This document shows, in pieces, positions 53,823 through 64,000 of a stretch of DNA of 64,000 nucleotides. The position numbers and the translations under genes are program-made. Numbering within the stretch: position 1 is the first letter of the stretch; every line of letters starts with the position of its first letter. The stretch covers positions 8,464,095 to 8,528,094 of the forward strand of contig CM030360.1 of assembly GCA_017893485.1 (NCBI GenBank), read 5' to 3'. This DNA comes from Hemerocallis citrina (lineage: Eukaryota > Streptophyta > Magnoliopsida > Asparagales > Asphodelaceae). The notes below the pieces were generated by a model that worked only from the letters and a program-made list of their open reading frames with translations, had not been told where the DNA came from and searched no databases.

Positions 53823-55273
53823 TCAAGGAGGTCTGCTTCCCCCTCCACTGTTGCACCTCTCCCTCAGCAGGGTTGTAACCCAAGGGTTCCAACAGCGACG
53901 TTCGGGACCCCGGACAGGTTCATCCTTTCCCGAGGGCCAAGGTCCTATCGATGCTACCTCTCGCTCAGCATGACGTAGGGCAAGACCATCTGCACAATCG
54001 GACCTCCGACATGTCCTTAACAACTGACAGCATGAGGAAGACCTCCGCCACCGTATCCCGCAACAGAGCAAACGAAGCCCTACTTCCATCAGTTAGCAAG
54101 CCCCAAGAGGCAATCGGGAGCAGGGAAGCCCCATTACAAGAGCCAAGTTCCAGGACTTCAGAAACAATTCTGCAAGCCCTTCGTGAAGACCCCAGAAGGG
54201 ACCATCGTTCCGAAGATCCCCGCACCGGCGTTGTCCACATTGAAGAGTCCTACGGGTTCATCCAATCCGAGGGATAACAATACGCAGTCTAAAGTGCCTT
54301 TAGGAGATGGAAGATCGGCTTGCCCGAATAGGAAAAGAGGAGAGGCAGCAAAATAGAGGGTACTGACCTATCTGACCTCCCTTCGCCCCTTTCATCCTCA
54401 AAGCCCCAGTCCCGAGAGACTTCGAGCCTCCCGCATTCAAACGAGTTTTATAATGACAAGTCCGACCCGACAGATCACATCGAGAGTTTTAAAACTTTTA
54501 TAATGATTCATAACGTATTATATGCTGTTTTTGCAGGACATTTCCTGCCATTCTCCGGGGCTTGGCGAGAGAGTGGTACTCACTACTCATCCCGACACCA
54601 TCTACTCCTTCGACCAGCTCGAGGAAAGCTTCCTGTCGCACTTTGTGACCAGCCATAAGGCGAAGAAGATGAGCGCCTCCTTGCTAGATCTAAAGCAGAA
54701 CGAAGGAGAGTTGCTCCGAGATTTCGTCTAGCGATTTACAGTAGATGCCCGCTTCATTCACTCTTGATTCCAAGGTTGCAGCGACTGCCTTCAGGCACAA
54801 CGTTCGATATGACATCCTCAAAACCTCCCTTACCAAGAAACCACCCACAGATTTCTCCAACCTCCTCATCTGAAGCAAAAAAGTACATCCAAAAGGAGTC
54901 CCTTCATCAAGAGGGGGGGGGGGTTACAAGGAATCATCATTATCTAAGGGGGAAGCAGAAGATTGATAACACTGATGCTTCTAATAAGTCCCAAAATGAC
55001 ACGTCCGGTCAGAGGTGTCCCCCTCATGTGCCTCGATTCGATAAATTCACTCTACTCAATGCTAGCATCTCAGCAATGCTAATGAAAGTGGAGCAAGAGG
55101 GACTCCTCCATCCCTGGCCTCGGATGAACACCCCCAAAAAAAAGAGGGACAAATGGATTTGGTGTTGGTTCCATCGCGATAGTGGTCATGAAACTGACGA
55201 TTGCTGGACCCTTAAAGACGAAATCGAGTCCTTGATTCAACGAGGCTATTTGTCCAAACTCACACATAAGTAA
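53823..55273 (+). pseudogene. Gag of Tat element E
   Basis: Degenerate gag, same order as in elements A and B. An N-terminal basic region (53951-54277) is followed by the core, split across frames: TDHIESFKTFIMIHN near 54475-54515, then WYS and DTIYSFDQLEESFLSHFVTS at 54560-54730 with a stop at 54729-54731. Then FIHSLDSKVAATAFRHNVRY and a last open part to 55273. The C-terminal motif CWFHRDSGHETDDC keeps all four ligands (C-x2-H-x4-H-x4-C). Multiple stops and shifts are visible. Confidence 0.8.
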
Positions 55274-55370
55274 AAAGTGGCATTTCAACTTTGGGGGCCC
55301 AATAAGCATTTGGAGAAGGAGCCTGAGCCCCATTAATCAGGACCGAGGACATCTTCCATTCTATGCATGT

Positions 55371-55404
55371 GGGGGGGGGGGGGAGGGGGGGGGAGGGAGG
55401 GGGG
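55371..55404. repeat. G-rich homopolymer tract
   Basis: Runs of G (13, 9 and shorter, separated by single A residues) between gag and protease of element E. Likely unstable and error-prone in sequencing. Confidence 0.85.
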
Positions 55405-55549
55405 CATGGGGAGATTCTAACTCCTCTATGAAGGCCTTTGTCTGAGAGGTGAACTTGATACACAACTGTCATCCTCCCAAGAGTTTGGGGATGCCTGTCT
55501 TTTTTTTCAAACAAAGACTTGGAGGGTATCCACATCCCCTATTGCAATG

Positions 55550-55990
55550 CCCTAGCCTTTGTATGGCGAACCATGAAGTCCGCCAAATCTTAGTGGATAA
55601 TGACAGCTCAGTCAACATCCTCTTCCTGGAGGCGTTTGAGAGCCTCAAACTCTCCCGAGATAGGCTGAAACCCGTTGGTTAGACCCTCCATGGTTTTTTT
55701 CCAACGACGCCTGTCCAAATTGAGGGGATCATCACCTTCAATGTGACATCGGGGAAGGCCCCGGCAATCCGGACTGAACCAATGGATTTTACAGTGATCA
55801 ATGTCAAGGCCACCTAAAACACTATCTTTAGACACCCCGACTTAGCATCACTCTAGGTTGTTGCATCGCCTACCACATTAAGATGAAATTTTCTATGATG
55901 GCAGGGGTTGGAGTAGTCAAAGGGAGCCAAGAGGCGGCTCGAGTATGGTACACTCCCATAGTAAGGGGATCGATACTCCCTTTTGAAGCA
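55550..55990 (+). pseudogene. Aspartic protease of Tat element E
   Basis: Catalytic segment ILVDNDSSVNILFLEAF (55590-55640), where element B has DNG; the Gly after Asn is Asp here. Downstream PVQIEGIITFNVTSG and MDFTVINVKAT match the second half of the domain, interrupted by stops (near 55680, 55815 and 55852). Confidence 0.75.
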
Positions 55991-56149
55991 GTAGAACTAC
56001 CCTCGGAAAGGAGCCAATCAACTCAAAACCCATCGACGACTTGGAAGAAGTCCCGTTCTTAGTCCCGTTCTTAGAGGAAGATGACTCAAAGAAATTTCAA
56101 GTTAGCCCAAACTCAAAGAGAATATCATCAGCTATATTCGGAGAAACCG

Positions 56150-57088
56150 ATACTTGTTTGCTTGGATGACATCCAATATTCCTGGCATCTCAGAATAATT
56201 GATAATGCATAGGCTGAGCGTTAATCAAGATGTCAAACTGGTGCAGCAAAAGCGACGAAGATTTGCCCCGGATAGACAACAAGCCCTGAAGGAAAAGGTC
56301 GACAAACTCCTGGCTGCTCGCTTCATCCAAACGGTTAGCGACCTAGAATGGCTAGCCATCGTGGTAATGGTCAAGAAGGCCAGCGAAAAGTGGCGGATAT
56401 GTATAGACTTTACGGATCTCACCAAAGCATTTCCGAAGGACCCTTCCTACTACGAATACCGATGCATTGATAGATGCCACATATGGACATGAACTCCTCA
56501 GCTTCATGGACGAGTTTTCAGGGTACAATCATATTCAGATGTTCCCTCTATTCATTCCTAAGACCTCCTTCATCACCGACCGAGGACTCTATTGCTACAG
56601 GATCATGCCGTTCAGACTAAAGAATGCGGGTGCCACATACCAGCAGCTAGTTAATAAAGTGTTCAAAGAACTGATAGGATAGAACATAGAGGTCTACATC
56701 GATGATATCCTCGTCAAGAGGCTCGAAAAAGAAGACCATGTCAAAGATCTCTAAGAAGCCTTCAGCGTCCTAAGGAAGCACAACATGAGGTTGAACCCCT
56801 CGAAGTGCACCTTCGGCGTATCCTCGAGAAAGTTTTTGGGCTTTATGGTTAGCCAGAGGGGTATAAAAGTTAACCTGAAGAATATCCCAGCCATCCTCAA
56901 CCTGACAACCCCCACGAATGTTAAAGAGGTTCAGAGATTCACGGGGCGCCTTACAACAATCAGATGATTCCTCTCCAAATCTGAGGAAAAGTGTCTCCCT
57001 TTCTCCAAAGCTTTTCGTGGAGCCAAAAACTTTGAGGGAAAAGGGAAACCACAACAGTAGGTTTTTGACCAGTTGATGAATTATTTGG

Positions 57089-57092
<4 letters not shown>
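56150..57092 (+). pseudogene. Reverse transcriptase of Tat element E, truncated
   Basis: RT readable in pieces: KLVQQKRRRFAPDR, FIQTVSDLEWLAIVVMVKKA, WRICIDFTDLTKAFPKD, LLSFMDEFSGYNHIQM, YCYRIMPFRLKNAGATYQQL, active site YIDD (EVYIDDILVKRLEKEDHV), LNPSKCTFGV, KFLGFMVSQRGI and VQRFTGRL. Stops at about 56680, 56752 and 56965, with a shift near 56465. RNase H and integrase are missing, because the sequence breaks at a 28-base poly-C. Confidence 0.88.

Positions 57093-57120
<28 letters not shown>
57093..57120. repeat. 28-base poly-C at an element junction
   Basis: Uninterrupted C run marking the abrupt end of the Tat pol. The unrelated chromovirus-like LTR starts 25 bp later. Confidence 0.95.
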
Positions 57121-57145
57121 GGCTATTGAGTTAACCCAAGCTAGG

Positions 57146-60100
57146 TGTAACCCCTGTTTCTTATATTTGTATATTCTGTTGTATTTCATTTCACTGTACT
57201 CTTTTATTAATCCAAGATTTCGTATTTTGTTTCCAGTTCTAATAAAATCATTTCTTTTGTTCGACTCAATTTTTTGTGTCCAATCTATTTCAATTTGCAT
57301 TGTTCTTATCAGCTCTAATTTGCTATTCTTCATGGAAAATTGACCGATTCAATTCACCTAATTCATATATCCTAATTATATTGATTTTTGACTCAATCTC
57401 CCTTGGATCCTACTCAAACAAGCTATCCAATAACCCAAAACCCGCAACCCTATACTATAAATACCTTAATAACCTAACCCTAGCTAACCCTAATTACCAT
57501 CATTGTTCAACCCCTAATTACCCAGTAGCCGCCAACCCCCCCTCCTATTCCCCATTGTTCGTCTCCTACCTTCGTTCCCCCCACACCTTTTCACCTCCCA
57601 ACTTCATCGTCTTCGTCACCGCTTCACCCAGCATCCCTCATCACCCAAGCCCTCAGTCGACAGCCCTCCATCTTCGTCGACTCTTCCCGCTCATCATCAT
57701 TCCCTGAGCCGAAACCCATCAACACCACCTCCTCATCTTCCTCATCGCCTCACGCACCGCCATCGCATCGACCACCTACAACCTCCTCGAGTCCCCGTCA
57801 TGACCTCCCATTGCCATGCCGTCGCTTCTCGACCTCCTCATCCGCTCACAACCTCCGAAGAACCCATCGTCTTCACTTCCGCTCGAACATTGTCGCCATC
57901 GCCATCCGTCGCTGCCACCGCTCATCACCTTCGTCGATCCCTCTTTGCTCAACCCTGCAACCACCGAAGATCCCTCGCTTCGTCGTCGTCATCATCCAAG
58001 CCCGAACACCCCAGTCATATTCGCCTCCTCTATTCTATCGAGAGAAACAGAGCACCGCTGTTTCCCCCTTTTTTCGCGCTGCTCCTCGACTGCAGTGCCG
58101 CCGCCAGTAGTCCCGAGCATCTTGCCGCCAGTCACCGTAGCATTGCATCGACAGTCATCGCCTCCCACTGTTGCTCTCTCTTTCTCCGCTGCGTTGGAGA
58201 AGACGGAGCAGGAGTGGGTGGATTTGGTGTACGCTGTTTGTGTGTATGGGATTTGGACCTGTGTTTAGTGTTCGGCAGTTGAAGGGGCTGGTCTTGGTGG
58301 GCTGTTTTGGCGTGTGTTGTTCCGAGTGTAGGGGATCCAAGCTATTGTTTGGTGTTTGTGTGGGGATCCACCGTGGAGACGAAGCACAATTGGGTGCTTT
58401 GAGTGTTTGTTGTTCAAGAGTAGGGGGATCCCACTCTGTGTGTGTGCTGTTTTGTGTGGTGTTTGGGTGGATCGTGTTTGTTGTTGTGTTACCGAGCCAT
58501 TGTTTGGTGTTTTGTGCGTAGCTCGGCGTGTTTTGGATCGTCGCTCGGGATTCTAATCCCGTTATTCTATTTACTCGAATCATCTCATACAGGCAAGCAT
58601 CTCTTGAACTTATTTTTATTGTTTCTAGTTCAAGAAAACACTCTTTGAAATCTGGCAAGTAGTAATCAAATTGAATATCATATCTAATTGAACTCCATTG
58701 TTTACTTATTGTACCATGTTATTGATTCATAGTCTTCTCATGGTTCTATTATTGTTGACTTCAATCCCTAAACCGTAAAATTATTGTACTATTGAACATT
58801 TACACATACTGCCTTGTCATTTGCTTGACTTCGTACTGAGGTTTCGACCCGGTTCCTGACACAGAAACTTAACACCTTGCACATGAAATTATAGTACACT
58901 TAGTCCATATATTGTTATGTTTTGCATATAAACCGTGATTTTCATATTTAATGAATTGGACCATGTATATTTCATATATCGTATAGTCTCGATATCATCT
59001 TGAATTTGTACTATGGCTACCGGCCTCATCAATTGTACCTGTTGCATGAGTATTGATACCGTCGTCCATATTGATCACATGCATGTTCATAAATGATTGA
59101 TAATAATAATAAATAATCAAGCCGGGGTTAAGGGTTGACCGTAGTAGTGGACAATATAGGTAAGTGTACTCGGAAGGGGGCCTGTGTTTCCCATGTTTTA
59201 AAGTTACATGGAACTAAGTGCCACATAGAACTAAGTGACACGGTATTTACGGGGGCCACCTATAGAACTTACGGGGGCCGCCTCTAGAACCCCATTACAT
59301 AGAACTAAGTGCCACGAGAACTAAGTGCCACGTCAGGGATTGACGGGGGCCACCTCTAGAACCTACGTATAGGGGCCACCTCTAGAACCCATTACATGAA
59401 ACTAAGTGCCACGTAGAACTAAGTGCCACGTCAGGGATTGACGGGGGCCACCTCTAGAACCTACGAGGGCCACCTCTAGAACCTATTACATGGAACTAAG
59501 TTCCACATAGAACTAAGTGCAACGTCAGGGATTAACGGAGGCCACCTCTAGAACTCATTACTTGATTACAGGACATGACATAATGATGCCTGAGTACACG
59601 ACCCTATAAAATTTACCACTAAGTCTAAACGTAACTTGTTTGCATGTAGCAACCATGCGGTAAATAAATGGGACGCATGAAGTGCTACATTAAAATAGGA
59701 TTGATAAAAGACTTATAGACATAAATGAACACCGAACATTGATACTAAAACTGAATACTGGTTATTAAACATTAATTCCTGATTCTGAATTATTGATTAT
59801 CAACTTTTGATTTTGTTACCGTTTATCATTTTTTGACTCCGATATCGTTCCAATTTCTATTCTTGTTATATAGTCCTTTATTCCCTATTTTATTGCTTCC
59901 TACTACTTGTCTCCCGAAGCTTGCTTTAATGGGTTCCCTTCCTCTTTCTTTTGAGTTATGTTATACAGGTACAGTGATGGGTAACTAAAAAGAACTCGTC
60001 GAACTGTTACTGCATTGCAAATTCTCGAACTATTTGGTAAGTTCTTGTATCCCAGATTTGGTTATTGGATTTTATTCTGTTTATGTGATTATCTTTTTCT

Positions 60101-60238
60101 GCGTGATTATGATTATTTCTTTTCATGTTGTTGAGTTAAGACTGGTACAGCTTATGGATGATGTTAATATTATTCGTTGGGTCTTTGTCACGGACTCGTA
60201 TTCCCGTATTTTGGGAAGCGGGGCGAGACAAGTTTTCA
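57146..60238 (+). mobile_element. Long 5' LTR (about 3.1 kb) of a chromovirus-like element (F)
   Basis: Starts TGTAACCCC at 57146 and ends at about 60238, next to the PBS at 60240. TATA box actataaatacc at about 57452, so the R-U5 part is unusually long (about 2.7 kb). It includes a C-rich stretch (57.5-58.2 kb) with overlapping low-complexity open frames that I do not call genes. At 59150-59560 is a cluster of repeated phrases (gggggccacctctagaacc, aactaagtgccacgt). The partial LTR at 10.9-13.5 kb belongs to the same family. Confidence 0.7.
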
Positions 60239-60239
60239 G

Positions 60240-60254
60240 TGGTATCAGAGCCAG
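60240..60254 (+). promoter_or_regulatory. Primer-binding site (initiator tRNA-Met)
   Basis: TGGTATCAGAGCCAG immediately after the LTR. TGGTATCAGAGC is the standard complement of the plant initiator tRNA-Met 3' end used by chromoviruses and many other LTR elements. Confidence 0.92.
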
Positions 60255-60640
60255 CTAGGCTCTAACTTCGTTGGAGTTTGCCCAGGTTTGGCTAATGTAT
60301 TGGTCATGATTAACTAATATAATATTCAAGTTTGGCTCTAGCCAGTTTAAATTTACAATATGTGTACCACGTCAATCACAAGAACATATAATAACCAACA
60401 TATATCTGGACACTCCTCTTATTTGATTCCTCTTTGATTCCTTCATTTCTCAGTTGTTTCGTCCCTCACATTCATTCACATTCATTGATTCCTTATTGGG
60501 TATAATTTTGTTCTTTTGTACCCATATTCTTTTGATTCCGGTGTCATCCGTTGTTTTCCTTTCTGCTTGATTCATCGATCGGTATCGCTGGATCTACAAC
60601 AATATGTCAGCAGCCTGGAACATCACTACAGGTGGAGGTA

Positions 60641-61890
60641 CCGTTGTGTGATCTCAGATCTGTGAGCAGAGCCCTTTGGTTATTGGAGGAGTTGATTTTG
60701 TTGCCGACCTTATTGTCATCAGCAATTCGGGTTTTGATGTGATCTTGGGCATGGAATGGCTCGGTATTACTCATGCTATGATTGACTGCCGTAAGAATAA
60801 GGTGGTGTTCCAAATACCAGACCGTCAGGAATTTGAATTCCACGCTGGTGAAACACTGTTTGGCCGTGTTGAGAAGTCAGGAAGTCTTGAAACTAGAGTA
60901 ATGCAGGAAGTGGCTGTTGATGGTGTTGTTGCACTTTTGATTGTGCGAGAGTTTCTCGATTTGTTTCCGGATGATTTGCCAGGGCTGCCGCTAGACAGAG
61001 AAGTTGTGTTCGGGATTGGTGTCCAGCCAGGTACAACTCCTATTTCTAAGAGCCTGAACCGGATGACGCCAGTTGAGTTGGCGGAGTTGAAGGAGCAGAT
61101 TCAGGAGTTGCTGAATAAGGGTTTTATAAGGACGAGTGTCTCGCCTTGGGGAGCTCCTGTACTGTTCGTCAACATGAAGGATGGTAGTCGCAGGTTGTGC
61201 ATCGACTACCATGAGCTGAACAATGTCACAGTGAAGAACCGGTATCCATTGCCGAGAATTGATGACATGTTCGACCATTTGGGAGGTGCTTCTGTGTTCT
61301 CGAAGCTGGATCTTCATTCTGGGTACCAACAGGTCAAGGTGAAAGCTGAAGATGTACAGAAGACTGCTTTCCGCACTCAACATGGTTACTATGTGTTCTT
61401 GGTGATGCCTTTCGGGGTTACGAATGCTCCAGCCGTGTTCATGATCTTGATGAATCGGGTATTCTCTCCCTTCCTGGACAAGTTCATTGTGGTATTCATT
61501 GACAATATCCTCATCTATTCTCGGAGTCGTGATGAGCATGCTGAGCACTTGCGGGTTGTCTTGCAGACATTGAGGGAGCATCAACTGTATGGGAAACTTA
61601 GCAAGTGCGGATTTTGGTTGGACCGGGTTGCCTTCTTGGGGAATATTATCTCTGGTGATGGTGTTTCTGTCGATCCATCTAAGATCTCTGCTGTTAAGGA
61701 TTGGCCGATGCCGAAACCTGTATCTGAAGTTCTTAGTTTCCTTGGGCTAGCAGATTACTACAGAATGTTTGTTCGGAATTTCTCGAAGATTGTTGGACCG
61801 TTGACCAAGTTGACCGGAAAAGAGCAAAAATCCATGTGGGATGATTCCTATAATGAAGCCTTCGCTGAGCTGAAAGATCGGTTGACAACC
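60641..61890 (+). pseudogene. Ty3/gypsy pol of element F: protease remnant and reverse transcriptase
   Basis: Long open frame. It begins inside the protease C-terminal half ([34 protein letters not shown]), so gag and the protease active site are deleted. The linker and RT follow: [94 protein letters not shown]. The active site reads FIDN (61495-61506) instead of the family's FxDD/YxDD, losing the second catalytic Asp. It continues through [15 protein letters not shown] and [13 protein letters not shown] and breaks at about 61890 at the RNase H edge, where unrelated sequence begins. No integrase or chromodomain. Confidence 0.9.
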
Positions 61891-62530
61891 AGTCGAAAAC
61901 CATCGATAGTAGGTTCAGAGTTCAAGCCATGGTTCGATGCTCATGTCACAACTTCTGTGAAAGCAGTGGCTAAACAAGACTCACCATTCGAAACTACTCC
62001 CACAACCCATTACTCCTCTAAAAACAAGTTCGGAGTCCAACCCGTGGTTCGACGCTTTTGTAACAACTTGCAAAAAAGCAACTACAGAACATAACCCACC
62101 ATTCGAAACTGATCTCACAACCGATTACTTCCCCAACAACAAGATATGATTCCAACCTGCGGCGTAAAGCCAAGCCCTTGATGGACACACGAATCCAAGG
62201 GAGAGGCTCTCCACTTGAAGTTGCTCTTACAACTTGTTGAATCTTCAAAAAGACCATAAGTATCCAGATTCGGGAAGCACCGATCTTAGAACGGAAGATG
62301 TTTAAACTCGGTCAAGCTGGATTCAGGAAAAGATTCATTTAAAATTGCCGAATTGAGCCATCACAGAAAATTAGATCAATAAATACAAGCTTGAAAGCTT
62401 GGAGTGTTTTATTTCATAACTGTTACACGCTCAGGAAACCGAGTGATCAACTACAAACTTATACATTCGGCGCCGTCAAGGCGCTCTGACTCATACAAGC
62501 AATGACCCTGCCTAGGGAAATTTCTCGCTA
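61891..62530 (+). mobile_element. 3' untranslated region of another LTR element, with 115-bp repeat
   Basis: Two copies of an approximately 115-bp unit start at about 61913 (gttcagagttcaagcc) and 62028 (gttcggagtccaaccc); each contains a tcaccattcgaaact/ccattcgaaact block. The following 300 bp are non-coding and end tctcgctaggggcatc directly before an LTR start, the place of a polypurine tract. Layout resembles the 3' end of a Tat/Ogre-type element joined to element F pol. Confidence 0.5.
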
Positions 62531-64000
62531 GGGGCATCTGTAATACCCCAGATTTTTAAATAATGGTTTTAAGATTAATAAATAGATTTGAATGATTTTT
62601 GGTGATTTAATAATATTTTTCTGAAAAATTAACTTTCTACATGTGCAGATAATTTCTTGAGAAGTTCAAAATCAAAAACTATTTTGGGGAAACTCATTAT
62701 TTATTATTATATATTATTTGTGAATTTTCTGGATTTTTCTGATAATTATTTGACTTACTTGCAAATATTACAAAAAGAAGAACTTTTGTGCAAAATTACC
62801 ACTTGGGGGGTAAAAACTCCAGATTTTTGGATTTTTGAGCTGGGCATGATGTCTAGTCAAGTAAGTGGTAAAGAGTTTATTTTTAAAAAAAATAAATTTG
62901 GTTTATTTTGCAAGTTTTGATAAAGAAGGGTCTTTTTGCAAATTTGCCACTTAGAGAGGCAAAAATGCAATTTTGTTTTTCTGGGTTTTCAAACAGTGCC
63001 GACTGATACAAGAGGGGCTATTTTTGATTTTTAAAACTCAATTAAGTTGGGTTTATTCAATTTCCAAGTATAAGGATTCATATATGTAAAAGTATATATT
63101 TAAAAGAGATATTTAGCAAATCTATTCAAAACCCCTAGATATATCAAATCCAGGCCTATATAGGGTGAGGTGCAGCCGTCTCTTTGCTGCAAAACACAAA
63201 GGGATTTCTTATTATTATTTTCTTGGAGTTTTTAAAGCGAGGATCTTGATTTTCTTGCAAAATGAAGGGTTTTTCTTATTTCTTATTATCTTCGGTTGAT
63301 TCCTCAATAAGGTGAGTGACTTGTGTTGTTTTCTTATTGTTCTAAGCATGTTGTATGTGATGAATTATCTATTAAAAAGCATGTTAAGTGATGATGTGAA
63401 GATGTGATGAATTTCGATAAGTAGATGAATTAAAAGTGGAATCTTTTCTTGAAACTATACTATTGATAACCAAAACCCTAATTTGATGACTTGTGATTGT
63501 TAAAGAACCTAATAGAATTATGAGTAGGTTGCTTTCATTTATATGCTTACTGATTTGTTTGGTGATAACAAGTATATATGTGTATGATGCACAATTTGAA
63601 CAAAAGGTGGAGTCTGTTACTGTTGATGGGTATATGTGCACACTGTTGATGCATAAACTTGTTGAAATGTCATTATAATTGTTTATAATCATGGATAGAC
63701 TGATGAAGATGATCGGGGTATGTATATAATAAGTTATTGCACTAAAAGAAACAATTTTCGAAGTGAAAGAAGGGTTGTTGTATTTTCGGGTCTGTGTGTG
63801 TCCATGTTTTGAGGGATCTTGGCAAATTTGAGGACTGAGAGTAATGGAACTATTTGTGTATGAAATTGACAATCACACACAATGGAACTTCGAGGGGAAA
63901 TCAGGTTTCGAAGAGGAATTTTCTTTTCCTTCATGTGCAGGTTGAGTTTGTTTCAAAACTGATACTGAATTTTTATAAAATTGATTTTAGTTGAGGCTGG
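62531..64000 (+). mobile_element. LTR (plus), continues past the window
   Basis: Begins TGTAATACCCCAG, a common plant Ty3/gypsy LTR start. TATA box cctatatagggtg at about 63150 is followed by a leader rich in T with 'aaggtgagtgac' near 63310, like the LTR at 5.3-7.1 kb. No coding sequence is supported; the ORF at 63384-63872 on the minus strand has no recognised domain. Confidence 0.5.

Noticed and set aside
57776..58658. Several 100-160-codon frames on both strands
   Set aside because: Same C-rich LTR region; overlapping frames in all phases point to composition, not coding.
63384..63872. 162-codon minus-strand frame near the window end
   Set aside because: AT-rich Ser/Ile/Thr composition inside an LTR leader, with no recognised domain.

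Overview
The window is nuclear DNA from a flowering plant, most likely a eudicot. The evidence is GT-AG introns, AT-rich intergenic sequence, plant-type LTR retrotransposons (Ty3/gypsy Tat and chromovirus types, Ty1/copia), hAT elements and MITEs. The species cannot be read from the sequence. It is overwhelmingly nested transposon sequence around one convincing cellular gene.

Layout. 1-7.1 kb: pieces of Tat-type Ty3/gypsy elements (gag at the left edge, LTRs, a tandem-repeat array) interleaved with chromovirus-like LTRs. 7.1-9.1 kb: the 5' part of a hAT transposon and a Myb/SANT-like pseudogene; this block is repeated in inverted orientation at 15.7-27.8 kb. 9.3 kb: a small fold-back MITE. 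10.0-10.9 kb: a second Myb/SANT-like gene, nearly intact. 10.9-15.7 kb: three LTR or LTR-like pieces. 16.1-25.6 kb: a complete LTR element on the minus strand (called element B here), with 795-bp LTRs and a CCACT target duplication. It has gag-protease but no reverse transcriptase or integrase, a satellite-like tandem array, and a spliced gene of its own on the opposite strand. 25.9-31.0 kb: a Tourist-like MITE, a 3.5-kb hAT element with a decayed transposase, and a small hAT-type non-autonomous element. 31.3-34.0 kb: a retroposon with a zinc-knuckle ORF, poly(A) tail and 19-bp target duplication. 34.7-45.9 kb: a seven-exon minus-strand gene for a MINDY-3-type deubiquitinase, its first intron full of transposon debris. 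46.4-47.4 kb: a truncated copy of the zinc-knuckle retroposon. 47.4-53.1 kb: a decayed Ty1/copia element with both LTRs. 53.1-57.1 kb: a decayed Tat element cut off at a 28-base poly-C. 57.1-61.9 kb: a chromovirus-like element with a 3.1-kb LTR, gag deleted and a mutated RT active site. 61.9-64.0 kb: the 3' end and LTR of another element.

The only gene likely to serve the plant is the MINDY-3 homologue; the Myb/SANT-like gene may do so or may be transposon-derived. The most unusual object is element B: a non-autonomous retrotransposon that must borrow pol from elsewhere, yet carries an intron-containing gene converging on its own gag, with its own TATA box and poly(A) signal. That protein resembles the 'putative gypsy type transposon' family. 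All functional calls come from reading the sequence; no database search was run.
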